Below the pieces are notes generated by a model, which had not been told where the DNA came from, did no database searches, and saw only the letters and a list, made by a program, of their open reading frames with translations. A stretch of DNA of 64,000 nucleotides from Sphingomonas sp. dw_22. GTDB lineage: Bacteria > Pseudomonadota > Alphaproteobacteria > Sphingomonadales > Sphingomonadaceae. The translations under genes were made by a program, and so were the position numbers. Below, piece by piece: positions 17,323-26,849 of the stretch. How positions within the stretch are numbered: position 1 is the stretch's first letter; each line of letters starts with the position of its first letter. The DNA lies in assembly GCF_018449795.1 (NCBI RefSeq), contig NZ_JAAVVE010000020.1:1-64000 (forward strand), given 5' to 3'.

Positions 17323-19626
17323 ATGAAGCCGCTACTGCTCGCCACGACGATGTTCGTCGCCATCGCCACGCCCGCTTTCGCGCAGCAGGAGCCCGCACCG
17401 GAGGCGAGCCAGGCCGGCAGCGACGGCACCGAGATCATCGTCACCGGGCAGAAGGCGAGCCGTACCCTCCAGGACACGCCGACCAGCGTGGGCGTCACCA
17501 CCGCCGAGGACATCGCCGACCGCAACCTGACCAGCGTCTATGACGCGCTCGCGCAGACTGCGAACGTCGCCGTCACCGCCGACAAGCAGAGCTTCTCGAT
17601 CCGCGGCATCGACGCGTTCAACGTGTCCGGCGCGGGCGACGGCGCGCTGGCCTCGGTCTATCTCGACGGTGCGGCGCTGCCGATGCGGGCGGTACGCGCC
17701 GGGCCGCTGGAGCTGTTCGACATCGCCCAGGTCGAAGTCTATCGCGGTCCCCAGTCGACGCTTCAGGGCCGCAACTCGCTGGCCGGCGCGGTCATCATCC
17801 GTACGGCCGATCCCGCCTATGAATGGTCCGGCCGGGCGCGCGCGCAGATCACCGATGCCGACGGCGGGCGCCGCTTCGCCGCCGCGATCGGCGGCCCGAT
17901 CGTCGACGACCAGTTCGCCTTCCGGATCGCGGGCGAGATCGGGCGCTCGGACGGGCTGAACTATGGCGCGACGATCCACGACGATTATGATCCGCGCCAG
18001 TTCGAGACGATCCGCGCCAAGCTGATGGCGACGCCCACCGCCCTGCCCGGCCTCAAGCTGATCGCCGGCTTCCTGCATGATCGCCATGCGTGGGGCGGCA
18101 ACACCTATGTCGAGTTCGAGGCGCCCTATACGCCCTGGGACCGCGTCACGCTGATGAACACCCCGGCGCACGAGACGGTGAAGAGCGATATCGCGACGCT
18201 CGACGCCAGCTATGAGATCGACCGGCACCTGACGCTGTCGTCGGTCACCAGCTACGGCCAGGTGCGCTATGATTACAGCTACGATACCGATTGGAGCGCC
18301 AGCGCGATCGGCACGGGGCACGCCTATGAGCCGACCGACACCTTCTCGCAGGAAGTGCGGCTGAACTTCGATTTCGCCCGGCTCCAGGGGCTGATCGGCG
18401 GCTATTATTCGAACGAGGATGGCCGCGGCTCCTATTCCGAAGGCACGCAGCGGATCGTCTTCTCGACGATCGGCCTCGACCGCCAGCTCGTCGCGCCGCC
18501 GCCCGCCGGTTTCGGCCTGCCCCAGGCGACCGCCAATTACGTGATGGACTTGTATCCGGGCCGCGGCGTGCAGATCGATTCGCTCCTCGTCACGCCCAAG
18601 CAGACGCGCAACAAGGCGCTGTTCGGCGACGCCACCTGGGAGTTCGTCGACGGCCTCAAGCTGCATGCCGGCTTCCGCTGGGACCATGAGAAGCAGGACC
18701 AGGCCCTCGACCAGACCGTGACGCTCGCGCAGCCCCTGCCCGATCCGGCGAGCGTGCCGATCGCCGCGCTGCGGCCGCTTGTCGCCGGCATCAACCAGAT
18801 CATCCTCGGCCAGGTCAGCTCCGCCAACAATGTCCAGCCGCCCTCCACGGTCAGCTATTCGGCCTTCCTTCCCAAGCTGGGCCTGACCTGGCAGGCGACC
18901 CGCGACGTCGCGCTGAGCGCCACGGTGCAGCGCGGCTACCGCTCGGGCGGCAGCGGCACCAACACGGCGCGCGCCCGCTATTTCACCTATGATCCCGAAT
19001 ATACCTGGAACTATGAGTTCGCGCTGCGCACCGAATGGTTCGACCATCGGCTCACGCTCAACGCCAATCTGTTCCGGATCGACTGGAGCGACCAGCAGGT
19101 CCGTGTGAACCTGACGCCGGGCAACAATTATGATTCCGAGACGGTCAATGCCGGCACCTCGCGGCTATGGGGCTTCGAGGTCGAGGCGCTCGGCCGCCCG
19201 ACCAGGACGCTGACGCTCAATGCGGGCGTGGGCTTCACCCGCACCAAGTTCACCAGCTTCAACGTCGATACCGGCACGCAGATCTTCGTGGCGACCGGCA
19301 ACGAGTTCGCCAACGCGCCGCGCTGGACGCTGAACGGCGGCGCGACCTGGAAAGCGGAAAGCGGGCTGTTCGCCAATATCAACGCCAATTATCGCAGCGC
19401 CGCCTATCAGGACGCGCTGGTCCAGTCGTCCCGCGAGGTCGATGCGCGCGCGCTCGTCAACGCCAAGCTCGGCTGGCAGGGCGAGCATTTCGGCGCCTTC
19501 GTGTTCGCCAACAACCTGTTCGACGCCCGCTATGTCCAGAACAGCTTCGTCAATGGCGACGGCCGGCTGCTCGGCGTCGTCGGCGATCCGCGGGTGGTGG
19601 GGCTCAGCTTCGAGGGGCGGTTCTGA
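17323..19626 (+). CDS. TonB-dependent receptor
   Basis: A 767-residue outer-membrane receptor. A signal peptide (LLLATTMFVAIATPAFAQ) is followed by a TonB-box-like GTEIIVTGQK near residue 45, the plug domain (SIRGIDAFNVSGAGDG; VEVYRGPQSTLQGRNSLAGAV) and a 22-strand-type barrel ending with the C-terminal signature GLSFEGRF. It imports a ferric chelate or other large ligand using energy from TonB. The ATG at 17323 has GGGGG 6 bases upstream. A Fur-like box in the divergent promoter region and the PepSY partner point to a siderophore substrate, but the ligand is not identified. Confidence 0.9.
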   Translation: MKPLLLATTMFVAIATPAFAQQEPAPEASQAGSDGTEIIVTGQKASRTLQDTPTSVGVTTAEDIADRNLTSVYDALAQTANVAVTADKQSFSIRGIDAFNVSGAGDGALASVYLDGAALPMRAVRAGPLELFDIAQVEVYRGPQSTLQGRNSLAGAVIIRTADPAYEWSGRARAQITDADGGRRFAAAIGGPIVDDQFAFRIAGEIGRSDGLNYGATIHDDYDPRQFETIRAKLMATPTALPGLKLIAGFLHDRHAWGGNTYVEFEAPYTPWDRVTLMNTPAHETVKSDIATLDASYEIDRHLTLSSVTSYGQVRYDYSYDTDWSASAIGTGHAYEPTDTFSQEVRLNFDFARLQGLIGGYYSNEDGRGSYSEGTQRIVFSTIGLDRQLVAPPPAGFGLPQATANYVMDLYPGRGVQIDSLLVTPKQTRNKALFGDATWEFVDGLKLHAGFRWDHEKQDQALDQTVTLAQPLPDPASVPIAALRPLVAGINQIILGQVSSANNVQPPSTVSYSAFLPKLGLTWQATRDVALSATVQRGYRSGGSGTNTARARYFTYDPEYTWNYEFALRTEWFDHRLTLNANLFRIDWSDQQVRVNLTPGNNYDSETVNAGTSRLWGFEVEALGRPTRTLTLNAGVGFTRTKFTSFNVDTGTQIFVATGNEFANAPRWTLNGGATWKAESGLFANINANYRSAAYQDALVQSSREVDARALVNAKLGWQGEHFGAFVFANNLFDARYVQNSFVNGDGRLLGVVGDPRVVGLSFEGRF

Positions 19627-19631
19627 TCCTC

Positions 19632-19657
19632 GCGAGCGCCCAAGAGACCGGGCTCGC
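19632..19657. terminator. Weak hairpin between convergent genes
   Basis: GCGAGC (19632-19637) and GCTCGC (19652-19657) form a 6-bp stem in the 30-bp gap between the receptor and the convergent molybdoprotein gene. There is no U run; termination here is only a suggestion. Confidence 0.25.
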
Positions 19658-21933
19658 TAGGCCGGTGCCGCCGGCCGCAAGGTGACGGGGGTGGACTTGT
19701 ACGAAGGCGTTCCGCTGCGCTTGTCGTGATCTCCCAGCGCGATCAGGCAGTTCGCCTCCGGATAATAAGCGGCGACCGATCCCTTCGAGATCGTATGTGC
19801 AATCGCCGTCTGCCCGGAAAGTACCCGGCCCGGCCCGGCGACCACATCGATGCGGTCGCCATGTTTCAGGCCCAGGCCCGCGAGATCCTCGGCATTGACG
19901 AACACCACGTCCCGCCGGCCCGTGACGCCGCGATAGCGATCGTTGAGCCCATAGATCGTCGTGTTATATTGATCGTGGCTGCGGATGGTGGCGAGTGTCA
20001 GGGGGCTATCGTCCTTCCCTTCATCCTCGTCGGTGCCGGAAAATACCAGGAAGTGCGCCTTCCCATCCGGCGTGTCCCATTCGCGATTCGATGCGCCGAC
20101 GCGAAGCCGGAACCCGCCCTTCGGGCGCACGCGCCGGTTGAAGTCGTGAAAATCGGGGAAGACCTCCTCGATCTTGTCGCGGATCCGGTCATAGTTCGCG
20201 ACAAGGGCGTCCCAATCGACGCGGACGCTTGGAAGCGCCGCCTTGGCGATGCCCGCAATGATCGACGGCTCCGAGCGGAGCTCCGGCGACGCGGGCTTGA
20301 GGCGCCCGCGCGAAGCATGGACCATCGACATCGAATCCTCGACCGTCACCGCCTGCGGCCCCTCTGCCTGCACGTCGAGTTCGGTCCTGCCCAGGCAGGG
20401 CAGCACGATGCTCTCTTTGGCGACCAGCAGGCAGGTTCGATTGAGCTTCGTGCAGATCTGGACGTTGAGATCGAGCTTGCGAAAGGCGGCGAACGTCGCG
20501 TCGGGATCGCTCATGGCCGCGGCGAGATTGCCGCCAAGTCCGATGAAGCCCTTCGCATCGCCGTCGCGCATCGCCTCGACGGCCTCGACCGCGTTGTGGC
20601 CATGCTTGCGCGGGCTGGTTATGCCGAACGCCTTGTCGAGGCGCGCAAGAAAGGCTTCGGTCGGGATCTCGGTGATGCCGACGGTCCGGTCGCCCTGGAC
20701 ATTGCTGTGGCCCCGCAGCGGACAGATGCCCGCTCCGGGCTTGCCGATATTGCCGCGCAGCAGCATCAGATTGGCGAGTTGCTGGACATTCTCGGTACCA
20801 TGGCGGTGCTGCGTCAGCCCCATGCCATAGCAGACGATCACCCGCTCGGATTGCCAATAGACCGTCGCCATGCTCTCGATGGCAGCGCGGCTGAGCCCTG
20901 AGCGCCGTTCGATATCATCCCAACCCGTATTCGCGATATCGGCCGCAAGCGCTTCCAAGCCCGTCGTGTGCTCGGCGATGAAGGCGCGATCCAGCAGTCC
21001 GTCGCCTCCGGTGCCCAGGCTCACGGCGTCGGCCTCCAGCAATGCCTTCATCATCCCCTTGAACACCGCCGCATCGCCGCCGATCCGGACCAGATGATAG
21101 GCTGACGCGAGAGGCGTCGACCCGAGGATGGTCATTTCGACCGGCTCCTGCGGATCCTGAAAGCGCTCGAGCCCGCGCTCGCGCAGCGGATTGACGACGA
21201 TGATCGGCGCGCCGCGGCGGGAGACCTCGCGCAGCGTACCGAGCATGCGCGGATGGTTGGTTCCGGGATTGTGACCGATGCAGAAGACTGCGTCGGCATG
21301 CTCGAAATCCTCGAGCGTCACGGTGCCCTTGCCGACCCCGATCGACTGCGGCAGCCCGACGCTGGTCGCTTCGTGACACATGTTGGAGCAGTCGGGGAAA
21401 TTGTTGGTGCCATAGGCGCGGGCAAGCAACTGATAGAGGAAGGCCGCCTCGTTCGACGCGCGGCCGGACGCATAGAATTCCATGCGGTCGGGATGGTCCA
21501 TGGCCTGCATCGCGGCGCCGATGCGCGCGAAGGCGTCGTCCCAGCCGATCGGCACGAAATGGTCGGTCGCGGCGTCATAGCGCAGCGGCGTGGTCAGCCG
21601 CCCGGCGTCCTCCAGCGCGTAGTCGGACCATCCCCACAGCTCGCTGACGCTGTGCCGGGCGAAGAAGTCGGGATCGACCCGCTTGGCGGTCGCTTCCCAG
21701 GTGACGGCCTTGGCGCCGTTCTCGCAGAATTCGAAGGACGAGGTGTGCTTGGGATCGGGCCATGCGCAGCCGGGGCAATCGAAGCCATCCGGCTGGTTCA
21801 TCTGGAGCAGCGCCCGGGTTTGCGTGCTGAAGCCCATCTGCTCGCGCACCGCCCGCGCCACCGCCCGCAGCGCACCCCATCCCCCGGCCGGGCCGGGATA
21901 GGGCCTTACGCCTTCAGGTTCATCGCTCGACAT
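19657..21933 (-). CDS. FdhF/YdeP-family molybdopterin oxidoreductase
   Basis: A 758-residue cytoplasmic oxidoreductase of the YdeP/formate-dehydrogenase-alpha family. Near the N-terminus Cys53, Cys56 and Cys70 (FDCPGCAWPD...FEFCENG) could hold an iron-sulfur cluster. The molybdopterin-binding part includes FPDCSNMCHEATSV, FCIGHNPGTNHPRM, MGLTQHRHGTENVQQLANLMLLRGNIG and the C-terminal dinucleotide-binding domain (TIRSHDQYNTTIYGLNDRYRG). No twin-arginine signal is seen, so it is cytoplasmic. No other dehydrogenase subunit lies nearby. E. coli YdeP is linked to acid resistance, but the substrate is not established. A TetR-type regulator is encoded 154 bp upstream on the same strand. Confidence 0.85.
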   Translation of the reverse strand: MSSDEPEGVRPYPGPAGGWGALRAVARAVREQMGFSTQTRALLQMNQPDGFDCPGCAWPDPKHTSSFEFCENGAKAVTWEATAKRVDPDFFARHSVSELWGWSDYALEDAGRLTTPLRYDAATDHFVPIGWDDAFARIGAAMQAMDHPDRMEFYASGRASNEAAFLYQLLARAYGTNNFPDCSNMCHEATSVGLPQSIGVGKGTVTLEDFEHADAVFCIGHNPGTNHPRMLGTLREVSRRGAPIIVVNPLRERGLERFQDPQEPVEMTILGSTPLASAYHLVRIGGDAAVFKGMMKALLEADAVSLGTGGDGLLDRAFIAEHTTGLEALAADIANTGWDDIERRSGLSRAAIESMATVYWQSERVIVCYGMGLTQHRHGTENVQQLANLMLLRGNIGKPGAGICPLRGHSNVQGDRTVGITEIPTEAFLARLDKAFGITSPRKHGHNAVEAVEAMRDGDAKGFIGLGGNLAAAMSDPDATFAAFRKLDLNVQICTKLNRTCLLVAKESIVLPCLGRTELDVQAEGPQAVTVEDSMSMVHASRGRLKPASPELRSEPSIIAGIAKAALPSVRVDWDALVANYDRIRDKIEEVFPDFHDFNRRVRPKGGFRLRVGASNREWDTPDGKAHFLVFSGTDEDEGKDDSPLTLATIRSHDQYNTTIYGLNDRYRGVTGRRDVVFVNAEDLAGLGLKHGDRIDVVAGPGRVLSGQTAIAHTISKGSVAAYYPEANCLIALGDHDKRSGTPSYKSTPVTLRPAAPA

Positions 21934-22087
21934 GTCGCCACCCTTCCCTTCGCAACGAACGGGCCAGGCCTTTCAGCGCCTGGTCAGCCCCGCCATTAGC
22001 GCATCGAAAGAAAATGGTCCCGCCCCCAACGCGATCAAGGCATCGGCCCAGCCTTCGGGGCGATGCGCTGAATGACACCGGTCATCA

Positions 22088-22738
22088 TCAATACGGTGAT
22101 GGTTCCTGCGCCGCGTGGAATTGCATGAACCGCGCGACGCCCCGTTCGACGCGCATCGCGATCTCGTCCTCCGACATGGGATCGCGTGCCCGGAGATTGA
22201 TCTCCAGGCCGGGGATGCCGAGCCAGGAGCCGAGGAGATCGCCCGCCGCCTCGGCGGGATTGTCCACGACGAGGATCTTTTCCGCGGCGCCCGCGGCGAT
22301 GAGCGCGATCAGATAGGCATGCTCCCTGGCCGGCCCCTTCTCGAAGAAACGGCGGGCAAGATCGGGATGTCGCGGCAGCAGCGAGACGATAAGATGCCCC
22401 CATCCCCTTAGCTGATCGTTGACGAACCCGACATAGCGCACCCCGAAAGCCACAAGCGCCTCGGTAAACTCCATTGCCGCATATGTGCTTTCCTGCTGCT
22501 GCGATATCGATTGCTCGGCCTCGCGTTGCAGCACGGCTTCCATGAGATCGTCCTTGTCCAGGAATTGCCGATACAGGAGGGGTTTGGAGATCCTCGCGCG
22601 CGTCGCGATCACCTCGATCGGGACGTCGGGTCCGATTTCCAGGAACAGCTCCCGCGCGACGGCGACGATGGCCTCCCGTGTGACTTTGCTCTTCGGGCGA
22701 CCCCGCCGCCGCCTCGTAACGGCCGTATCGGTATTCAT
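22088..22738 (-). CDS. TetR-family transcriptional regulator
   Basis: A 216-residue repressor. A basic start (TRRRRGRPKSK) leads into the TetR helix-turn-helix at about residues 15-60 (REAIVAVARELFLEIG, then IEVIATRARISKPLLYRQFLDKDDL). The rest is a helical ligand-binding domain. Two starts are possible: GTG at 22747 or ATG at 22738; the latter is used. A perfect palindrome (22768-22785) lies 30 bp upstream and may be its own operator. It may also control the molybdoprotein gene downstream; the inducer is unknown. Confidence 0.85.
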   Translation of the reverse strand: MNTDTAVTRRRRGRPKSKVTREAIVAVARELFLEIGPDVPIEVIATRARISKPLLYRQFLDKDDLMEAVLQREAEQSISQQQESTYAAMEFTEALVAFGVRYVGFVNDQLRGWGHLIVSLLPRHPDLARRFFEKGPAREHAYLIALIAAGAAEKILVVDNPAEAAGDLLGSWLGIPGLEINLRARDPMSEDEIAMRVERGVARFMQFHAAQEPSPY

Positions 22739-22767
22739 CCTGCTCACCTGGTGACGGTGGGGGCCGG

Positions 22768-22785
22768 GGTGCCCCGAGGGGCACC
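22768..22785. promoter_or_regulatory. Perfect palindrome upstream of the TetR gene
   Basis: GGTGCCCC, GA, GGGGCACC: 8-bp arms with a 2-base centre, 30 bp before the regulator ATG. Size and symmetry fit a TetR-family operator. As RNA it would also be a stable hairpin, so the role needs a binding test. Confidence 0.45.
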
Positions 22786-22949
22786 GCGTGCGGAAATCCG
22801 CGTTTCAAGCGCAAATCGACCTGGGGATACCCTCACCGCGCCTATCGGTGAGGCCAAGCAGATATTCCGGCCCCTTCGGAATGTGGAATGCTTCCTGACG
22901 TTCGAGGGTCTTAAGGACGCGGGCTACGGACACGGCGACGGTCCTTGCC

Positions 22950-22982
22950 CCGGACGGAAGGGAACGGACCGGATCCGTCCGG
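22950..22982 (-). terminator. Hairpin at the end of the chemotaxis operon
   Basis: Arms CCGGACGGA (22950-22958) and TCCGTCCGG (22974-22982), 9 bp with a 15-base loop, lie 5 bp after the stop of the chemoreceptor gene. The U run is missing, so termination would be imperfect or Rho-assisted. Confidence 0.45.
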
Positions 22983-22987
22983 CGCCA

Positions 22988-24799
22988 TCATGCCGTTTGT
23001 GCTCTGAAATCAGCATCTTTCGAGTCGGGACCGCCAGTTACGAGCTCAAGCTCATAGCCTTTGGCACGGGCCTGCTGGTGCACAATCGAATTGATGCGCG
23101 GCTTGGCTGCGGCAGGCTGTTTTTGCCCCAGTCCATGAACGGGCGACTGCCTGGAACGCGCGGCGGATTGCGCATGCTGGGCACGTCCATCGGCCGAATG
23201 GACCCGGAAATAGGCGATGCTGGTCTGGAGCTCCTCGGCCTGGGCGGCGAGCTCTTCCGACGTGGCCGAGATCTGCTCGGAGGCGCCGGCATTCTGCTGC
23301 GTCACCTGGTCGAGCTGCTGGATCGCCTCGTTGATCTGGGCGGCGCCGACATCCTGCTCGCGGCAGGCCGCGCTGATCTCGGAGACCAGTTCGGCCGTCC
23401 GGCGGATGTCCGGCACCAGCCGGGTCAGCATCTCGCCCGCCTCGGTCGCGGCCTTGACGGTGTCGGACGACACCTCGCCGATTTCCGCGGCCGCGGTCTG
23501 GCTGCGCTCGGCGAGCTTGCGCACTTCCGACGCCACCACCGCGAAGCCGCGGCCATGTTCGCCGGCCCGAGCAGCTTCCACCGCTGCATTCAGCGCCAGC
23601 AAGTCTGTCTGGCGAGCGATCTCCTGGACGATCGAGATTTTCTCGGCGATCGTGCGCATCGCGCCCACCGCGCGATCGACCGCCACGCCGCTTGCTTCCG
23701 CGTCCTTGGACGACTGGCGGGCGATCTTCTCGGTCTGCGCCGCGTTATCGGCGTTCTGCTTGATGTTGGACGCCATCTCTTCCATCGACGCGGAGGCTTC
23801 CTGCGCAGCGGCGGCCTGTTCGGTGGCGCCTTGCGACACCTGTTCCGAGCTCGACGACAATTCCTGGCTGCCCGTCGAGACATTCTCCGCCGCGACGTTC
23901 GCGTCGCCCACCACGCCGCGCAGGCGCTCGACCATCCGCACCAGCGCCAGGCCCAGCTTGTCCTTGTCGGAGAGCGGTTTGTGATCGACGGTCAGGTCGC
24001 CATCGGCGATCTTGTCGGCAAGGGTGGCGCTGACGCGAAGATTACCGGTCATACTGTTCACCGTGTCGACCAGATCCTTGATCTCGTCGTTCGACGTGAC
24101 CTTCACCTCCTGGTCGAGGTCGCCGATCGCCACGGCATTGATCGCCACCGAGATGCGGCGCAGGCCGCCCGAGACGATCCGGGAAATCCACACCGCGCTG
24201 GCGATCGCGATCACCAGGGCGATGCCCGCCGCGATGAACAACAGGCCGCGCGCATTGGTATAGAGCGCCTCGGTCTCGTCGTCGGCTTCCTTCATCATCG
24301 TCTGCTGCGCATCGACCAGTTGCTCGACGGTCTTGGTGAGGACCGACGCCTTCTCGCGGGATTCGCCCATGCTGAGCGCCGCGGCGGCCGCCTTGTCTGT
24401 GGCACTCAGCGCCCGGACGCGCTCGTTCACCGGCTGGAAGTCGTTCCAATGGTCGCGGAGCTGCTTCCATATCGGCCTGGTCCGCTCGGAAGCGCCGGCA
24501 TTGGCCTGCTCGACCGCCTCGTTGACGCGCCCGCGCCAGGTCGTGATCGAGCTTTCGAATTCGCGCCGCATCTCCGGGTCGCTGGTCATCACCAGGTTCT
24601 TCTCGGCACGGATCATCATGCTGACGCCCCCGTCGATGGCACGGGCACGATCGAGCTGCGCGGCCGGGCCGTTGATGACCTGGCCGATCGCGTCGTTGAG
24701 CGTGGCAAGGCGGGCGATGCCCAGCACGGTGACGGTGGACATGATGATGAGGAGCAGGGCGAATGTCACCCCGAGTTTGAGCTTGATCGTGGCACGCAT
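22988..24799 (-). CDS. Methyl-accepting chemotaxis protein
   Basis: A 603-residue chemoreceptor. Helix 1 ([21 protein letters not shown]) and helix 2 near residue 190 ([20 protein letters not shown]) bracket a four-helix-bundle periplasmic sensor. A HAMP domain follows, then a long coiled-coil cytoplasmic domain with the conserved hairpin tip [41 protein letters not shown]. No C-terminal CheR-tethering pentapeptide is visible. The ligand is unknown. It is the third gene of an operon after a CheA-like kinase and cheW; no cheY, cheR or cheB is present in the window. Confidence 0.93.
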   Translation of the reverse strand: MRATIKLKLGVTFALLLIIMSTVTVLGIARLATLNDAIGQVINGPAAQLDRARAIDGGVSMMIRAEKNLVMTSDPEMRREFESSITTWRGRVNEAVEQANAGASERTRPIWKQLRDHWNDFQPVNERVRALSATDKAAAAALSMGESREKASVLTKTVEQLVDAQQTMMKEADDETEALYTNARGLLFIAAGIALVIAIASAVWISRIVSGGLRRISVAINAVAIGDLDQEVKVTSNDEIKDLVDTVNSMTGNLRVSATLADKIADGDLTVDHKPLSDKDKLGLALVRMVERLRGVVGDANVAAENVSTGSQELSSSSEQVSQGATEQAAAAQEASASMEEMASNIKQNADNAAQTEKIARQSSKDAEASGVAVDRAVGAMRTIAEKISIVQEIARQTDLLALNAAVEAARAGEHGRGFAVVASEVRKLAERSQTAAAEIGEVSSDTVKAATEAGEMLTRLVPDIRRTAELVSEISAACREQDVGAAQINEAIQQLDQVTQQNAGASEQISATSEELAAQAEELQTSIAYFRVHSADGRAQHAQSAARSRQSPVHGLGQKQPAAAKPRINSIVHQQARAKGYELELVTGGPDSKDADFRAQTA

Positions 24800-24825
24800 G
24801 GCAGGCTTCCTTGATCTTGATGGGT

Positions 24826-25338
24826 TCAGTGAATGGATGACGGTGCAACGGCGGGATCGCCGTCGCCGGTAAGCGCGTGGAAGATTGCGGGGAGGTCGGG
24901 CAGGACGATCACGCCGTCCTGCCTGCGGACCAGTTCGCGGACATAGTCGCGGCGCCAGCGCATGCCGACCGCCGGGGGCTCCTCGCTCGCGTCGCGGGCG
25001 AGAATGGTCACTTCGTGCACCTTGTCGGTGCGGATGCCGAGCTGCAGCGTCTCGCCGTCGATCTCGGTCTCGATCACGACGATGCGGCTGTCGACGGTCG
25101 GCGCGCCCTGGGGCATGCCGAAGGCGAGGCGCAGGTCGGCGATCGGAATGATCTTGCCGCGGAAATTGACGACGCTGCCGACCAGTGGCCTCGCCCCCGG
25201 CACCGCCGTTTCAGGCAGCAGGTCGAGGATCTCGCGAACCGATATGGCTTCCAGCGCGAACGTCTCTTCCTGCAGGTTGAACGTCAGCACTTCGAGCTGG
25301 CCGTTCGCATCCCATTGGGTGTGGGCGGCTTCATGCAT
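24826..25338 (-). CDS. cheW: CheW-type coupling protein
   Basis: A 170-residue protein with a single CheW domain: [25 protein letters not shown] at the start, [21 protein letters not shown] in the middle and ESEIDGE-like [23 protein letters not shown] toward the end. It links the chemoreceptor to the kinase in the signalling array. It starts 3 bp after the kinase stop and ends 26 bp before the receptor ATG, so the three are one operon. Confidence 0.92.
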   Translation of the reverse strand: MHEAAHTQWDANGQLEVLTFNLQEETFALEAISVREILDLLPETAVPGARPLVGSVVNFRGKIIPIADLRLAFGMPQGAPTVDSRIVVIETEIDGETLQLGIRTDKVHEVTILARDASEEPPAVGMRWRRDYVRELVRRQDGVIVLPDLPAIFHALTGDGDPAVAPSSIH

Positions 25339-25341
25339 GGC

Positions 25342-26577
25342 TTATCCCTCCTGGTTCTGGCCGAGGGTGACGAGCTGTGCGACGTCGAGGATCAGCGCGA
25401 CCTCGCCATCCCCCAGGATCGTCGCGCCGGCAAAGGTCGCCACGTCGTGATGAAGCGACGACATCGACTTGATGACCGTCTGGTGGCTGCCGACGATCTG
25501 ATCGACCACCAGCCCCACCCGCTCGGCGCCGGTCGCGATCACCACGATCTTCTGATAGGTGTCGGGCTCGGTGCCGGTGACGAACAATTCGCGCAGGCGC
25601 AGGAACGGCACCAGCCGGTCGCGCAGCGTGATGAAGCTGCGGCCCCGCGAGCGCAGATCCTCTTCGAGGCTCAGCTCGATGCATTCCTCGACCGCCGCTA
25701 GCGGGATCACGTAGCGGCCGTTGCCGATGCGGACGAGCAGCCCGTCGATGATCGCGAGCGTCAGCGGAATGCGCAGCGTGACGGTGGAGCCTTCGCCAGG
25801 CGTGCTTTCGATATCGATCGAGCCGCGCAGGCTCTCGATGACGCGCTTGACCCCATCCATGCCGACACCATGCGCCGCCGTGGAGAAGCCGGAATGGAAG
25901 ATCAGGTGCAGCAGTTCCTGGTCGCTCAGAATCTGGCCGGGCTGGATCAGCCCCTGGGCCTCGGCCTTGGCGCGGACCCGATCGCGATCGATGCCGCGGC
26001 CGTCGTCGCAGATCGTTATCATCACCTCGCCGCCCGCCTGGTGGGCGGAGAGCTTGACCTGCCCCGCGGCAGGCTTGCCGGCGGCGATACGTTCCCCGGG
26101 CGTCTCCAGCCCATGGCTGCAGGCATTGTCGATCAGATGGACGATCGGATCGGCGAGCCGTTCCATCACGGTCTTGTCGATCTCGGTCGCCTCGCCTTCG
26201 GTGACGAGCTCGATCGTTTTGCCGGCGTCGTGCGCCAGATCATGGACGAGGCGGCGGAAGCGGCCGAACAGGCTGGCGACCGGCACCATGCGCAGCACCA
26301 TCATCGTGTCGCGCAGCTCGCTGGCCAGCCGTTCGATCTCCTCGGAGACCGAGTGCAGCGCGAGCCTGCTCACCGCGAGATCGCCATTGGCGACCTGGGA
26401 CACGCGGCTCTGGATGATCGTGAGCTCGCCCACCCGATCCATCAGCGCATCGAGCTGCTCCGCCGGCACGCGGACATGCTCGTCCCCATGCCGGGCCTCG
26501 GCATAGGACACCAAGCCGGAAGCAAGCGCATTCGCGCCGGCATTAGCGATCCCCTCGGCTGAATCTCTAGTTATCAT
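25342..26577 (-). CDS. CheA-like kinase without Hpt (P1) domain
   Basis: A 411-residue protein with the dimerisation (P3), ATPase (P4) and CheW-like (P5) domains of CheA. P3 begins at about residue 34 (HVRVPAEQLDALMDRVGELT). P4 shows the N-box HLIDNACSHG, the G1 box DDGRGIDRDRV and the G2 box GVGMDGVKRV. P5 begins near LLVRIGNGRYVIPL. Normal CheA (about 600-750 residues) starts with an Hpt domain holding the phospho-accepting His; here only about 33 unrelated residues precede P3. The ATG at 26577 has a good GGAG ribosome site, and the DNA upstream is AT-rich and non-coding, so the Hpt part is not hidden in another frame. It must phosphorylate a separate Hpt protein or play a structural role. 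Confidence 0.88.
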   Translation of the reverse strand: MITRDSAEGIANAGANALASGLVSYAEARHGDEHVRVPAEQLDALMDRVGELTIIQSRVSQVANGDLAVSRLALHSVSEEIERLASELRDTMMVLRMVPVASLFGRFRRLVHDLAHDAGKTIELVTEGEATEIDKTVMERLADPIVHLIDNACSHGLETPGERIAAGKPAAGQVKLSAHQAGGEVMITICDDGRGIDRDRVRAKAEAQGLIQPGQILSDQELLHLIFHSGFSTAAHGVGMDGVKRVIESLRGSIDIESTPGEGSTVTLRIPLTLAIIDGLLVRIGNGRYVIPLAAVEECIELSLEEDLRSRGRSFITLRDRLVPFLRLRELFVTGTEPDTYQKIVVIATGAERVGLVVDQIVGSHQTVIKSMSSLHHDVATFAGATILGDGEVALILDVAQLVTLGQNQEG

Positions 26578-26602
26578 CGCCACTCCAATCGCCCCATCCA
26601 AA

Positions 26603-26622
26603 CAATGGCGGCACAGCCATTG
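26603..26622. repeat. Short inverted repeat in the kinase leader
   Basis: CAATGGC (26603-26609) and GCCATTG (26616-26622) form a 7-bp stem with a 6-base loop, about 26-45 bp upstream of the CheA-like start. It may affect leader structure; no factor is assigned. Confidence 0.3.
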
Positions 26623-26624
26623 TA

Positions 26625-26770
26625 GGTTGGAAGATCGAGCTACGATCAAATCCGGAGTATATTTGGCATACTTTTTATGTATTCGGCAATTTTATTGAAG
26701 AATAGTTATTAATGTACTTTAGAGTTACAAAATTGATCGAACGAAAATAGCTTAGACCAGCAAAGTATGC
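26625..26770. other. AT-rich intergenic region upstream of the chemotaxis operon
   Basis: About 145 bp with markedly lower GC than the surroundings, lying between the kinase start and the terminator of the hydrolase gene. It has no coding frame of note. It probably carries the operon promoter, but no clear -35/-10 pair or sigma-28/sigma-54 site could be assigned with confidence. Confidence 0.5.
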
Positions 26771-26803
26771 GGCATGTGGAAGCAACGCGCGAGCGGCAGC
26801 AAT

Positions 26804-26843
26804 GCCGCCCGAAGAGGCTTGGGGGACGTCCTCTTCGGGCGGC
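26804..26843 (-). terminator. Strong hairpin after the isochorismatase-like gene
   Basis: Perfect 14-bp arms GCCGCCCGAAGAGG (26804-26817) and CCTCTTCGGGCGGC (26830-26843) with a 12-base loop begin 6 bp after the stop codon at 26850. There is no U run, but the stem is very stable; it likely ends the minus-strand transcript. Confidence 0.65.
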
Positions 26844-26849
26844 GGGGGC

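Noticed and set aside
26625..26770. AT-rich stretch as a sign of a mobile element insertion
   Set aside because: No terminal repeats, target duplication or transposase remnant could be seen; it reads as a promoter region.
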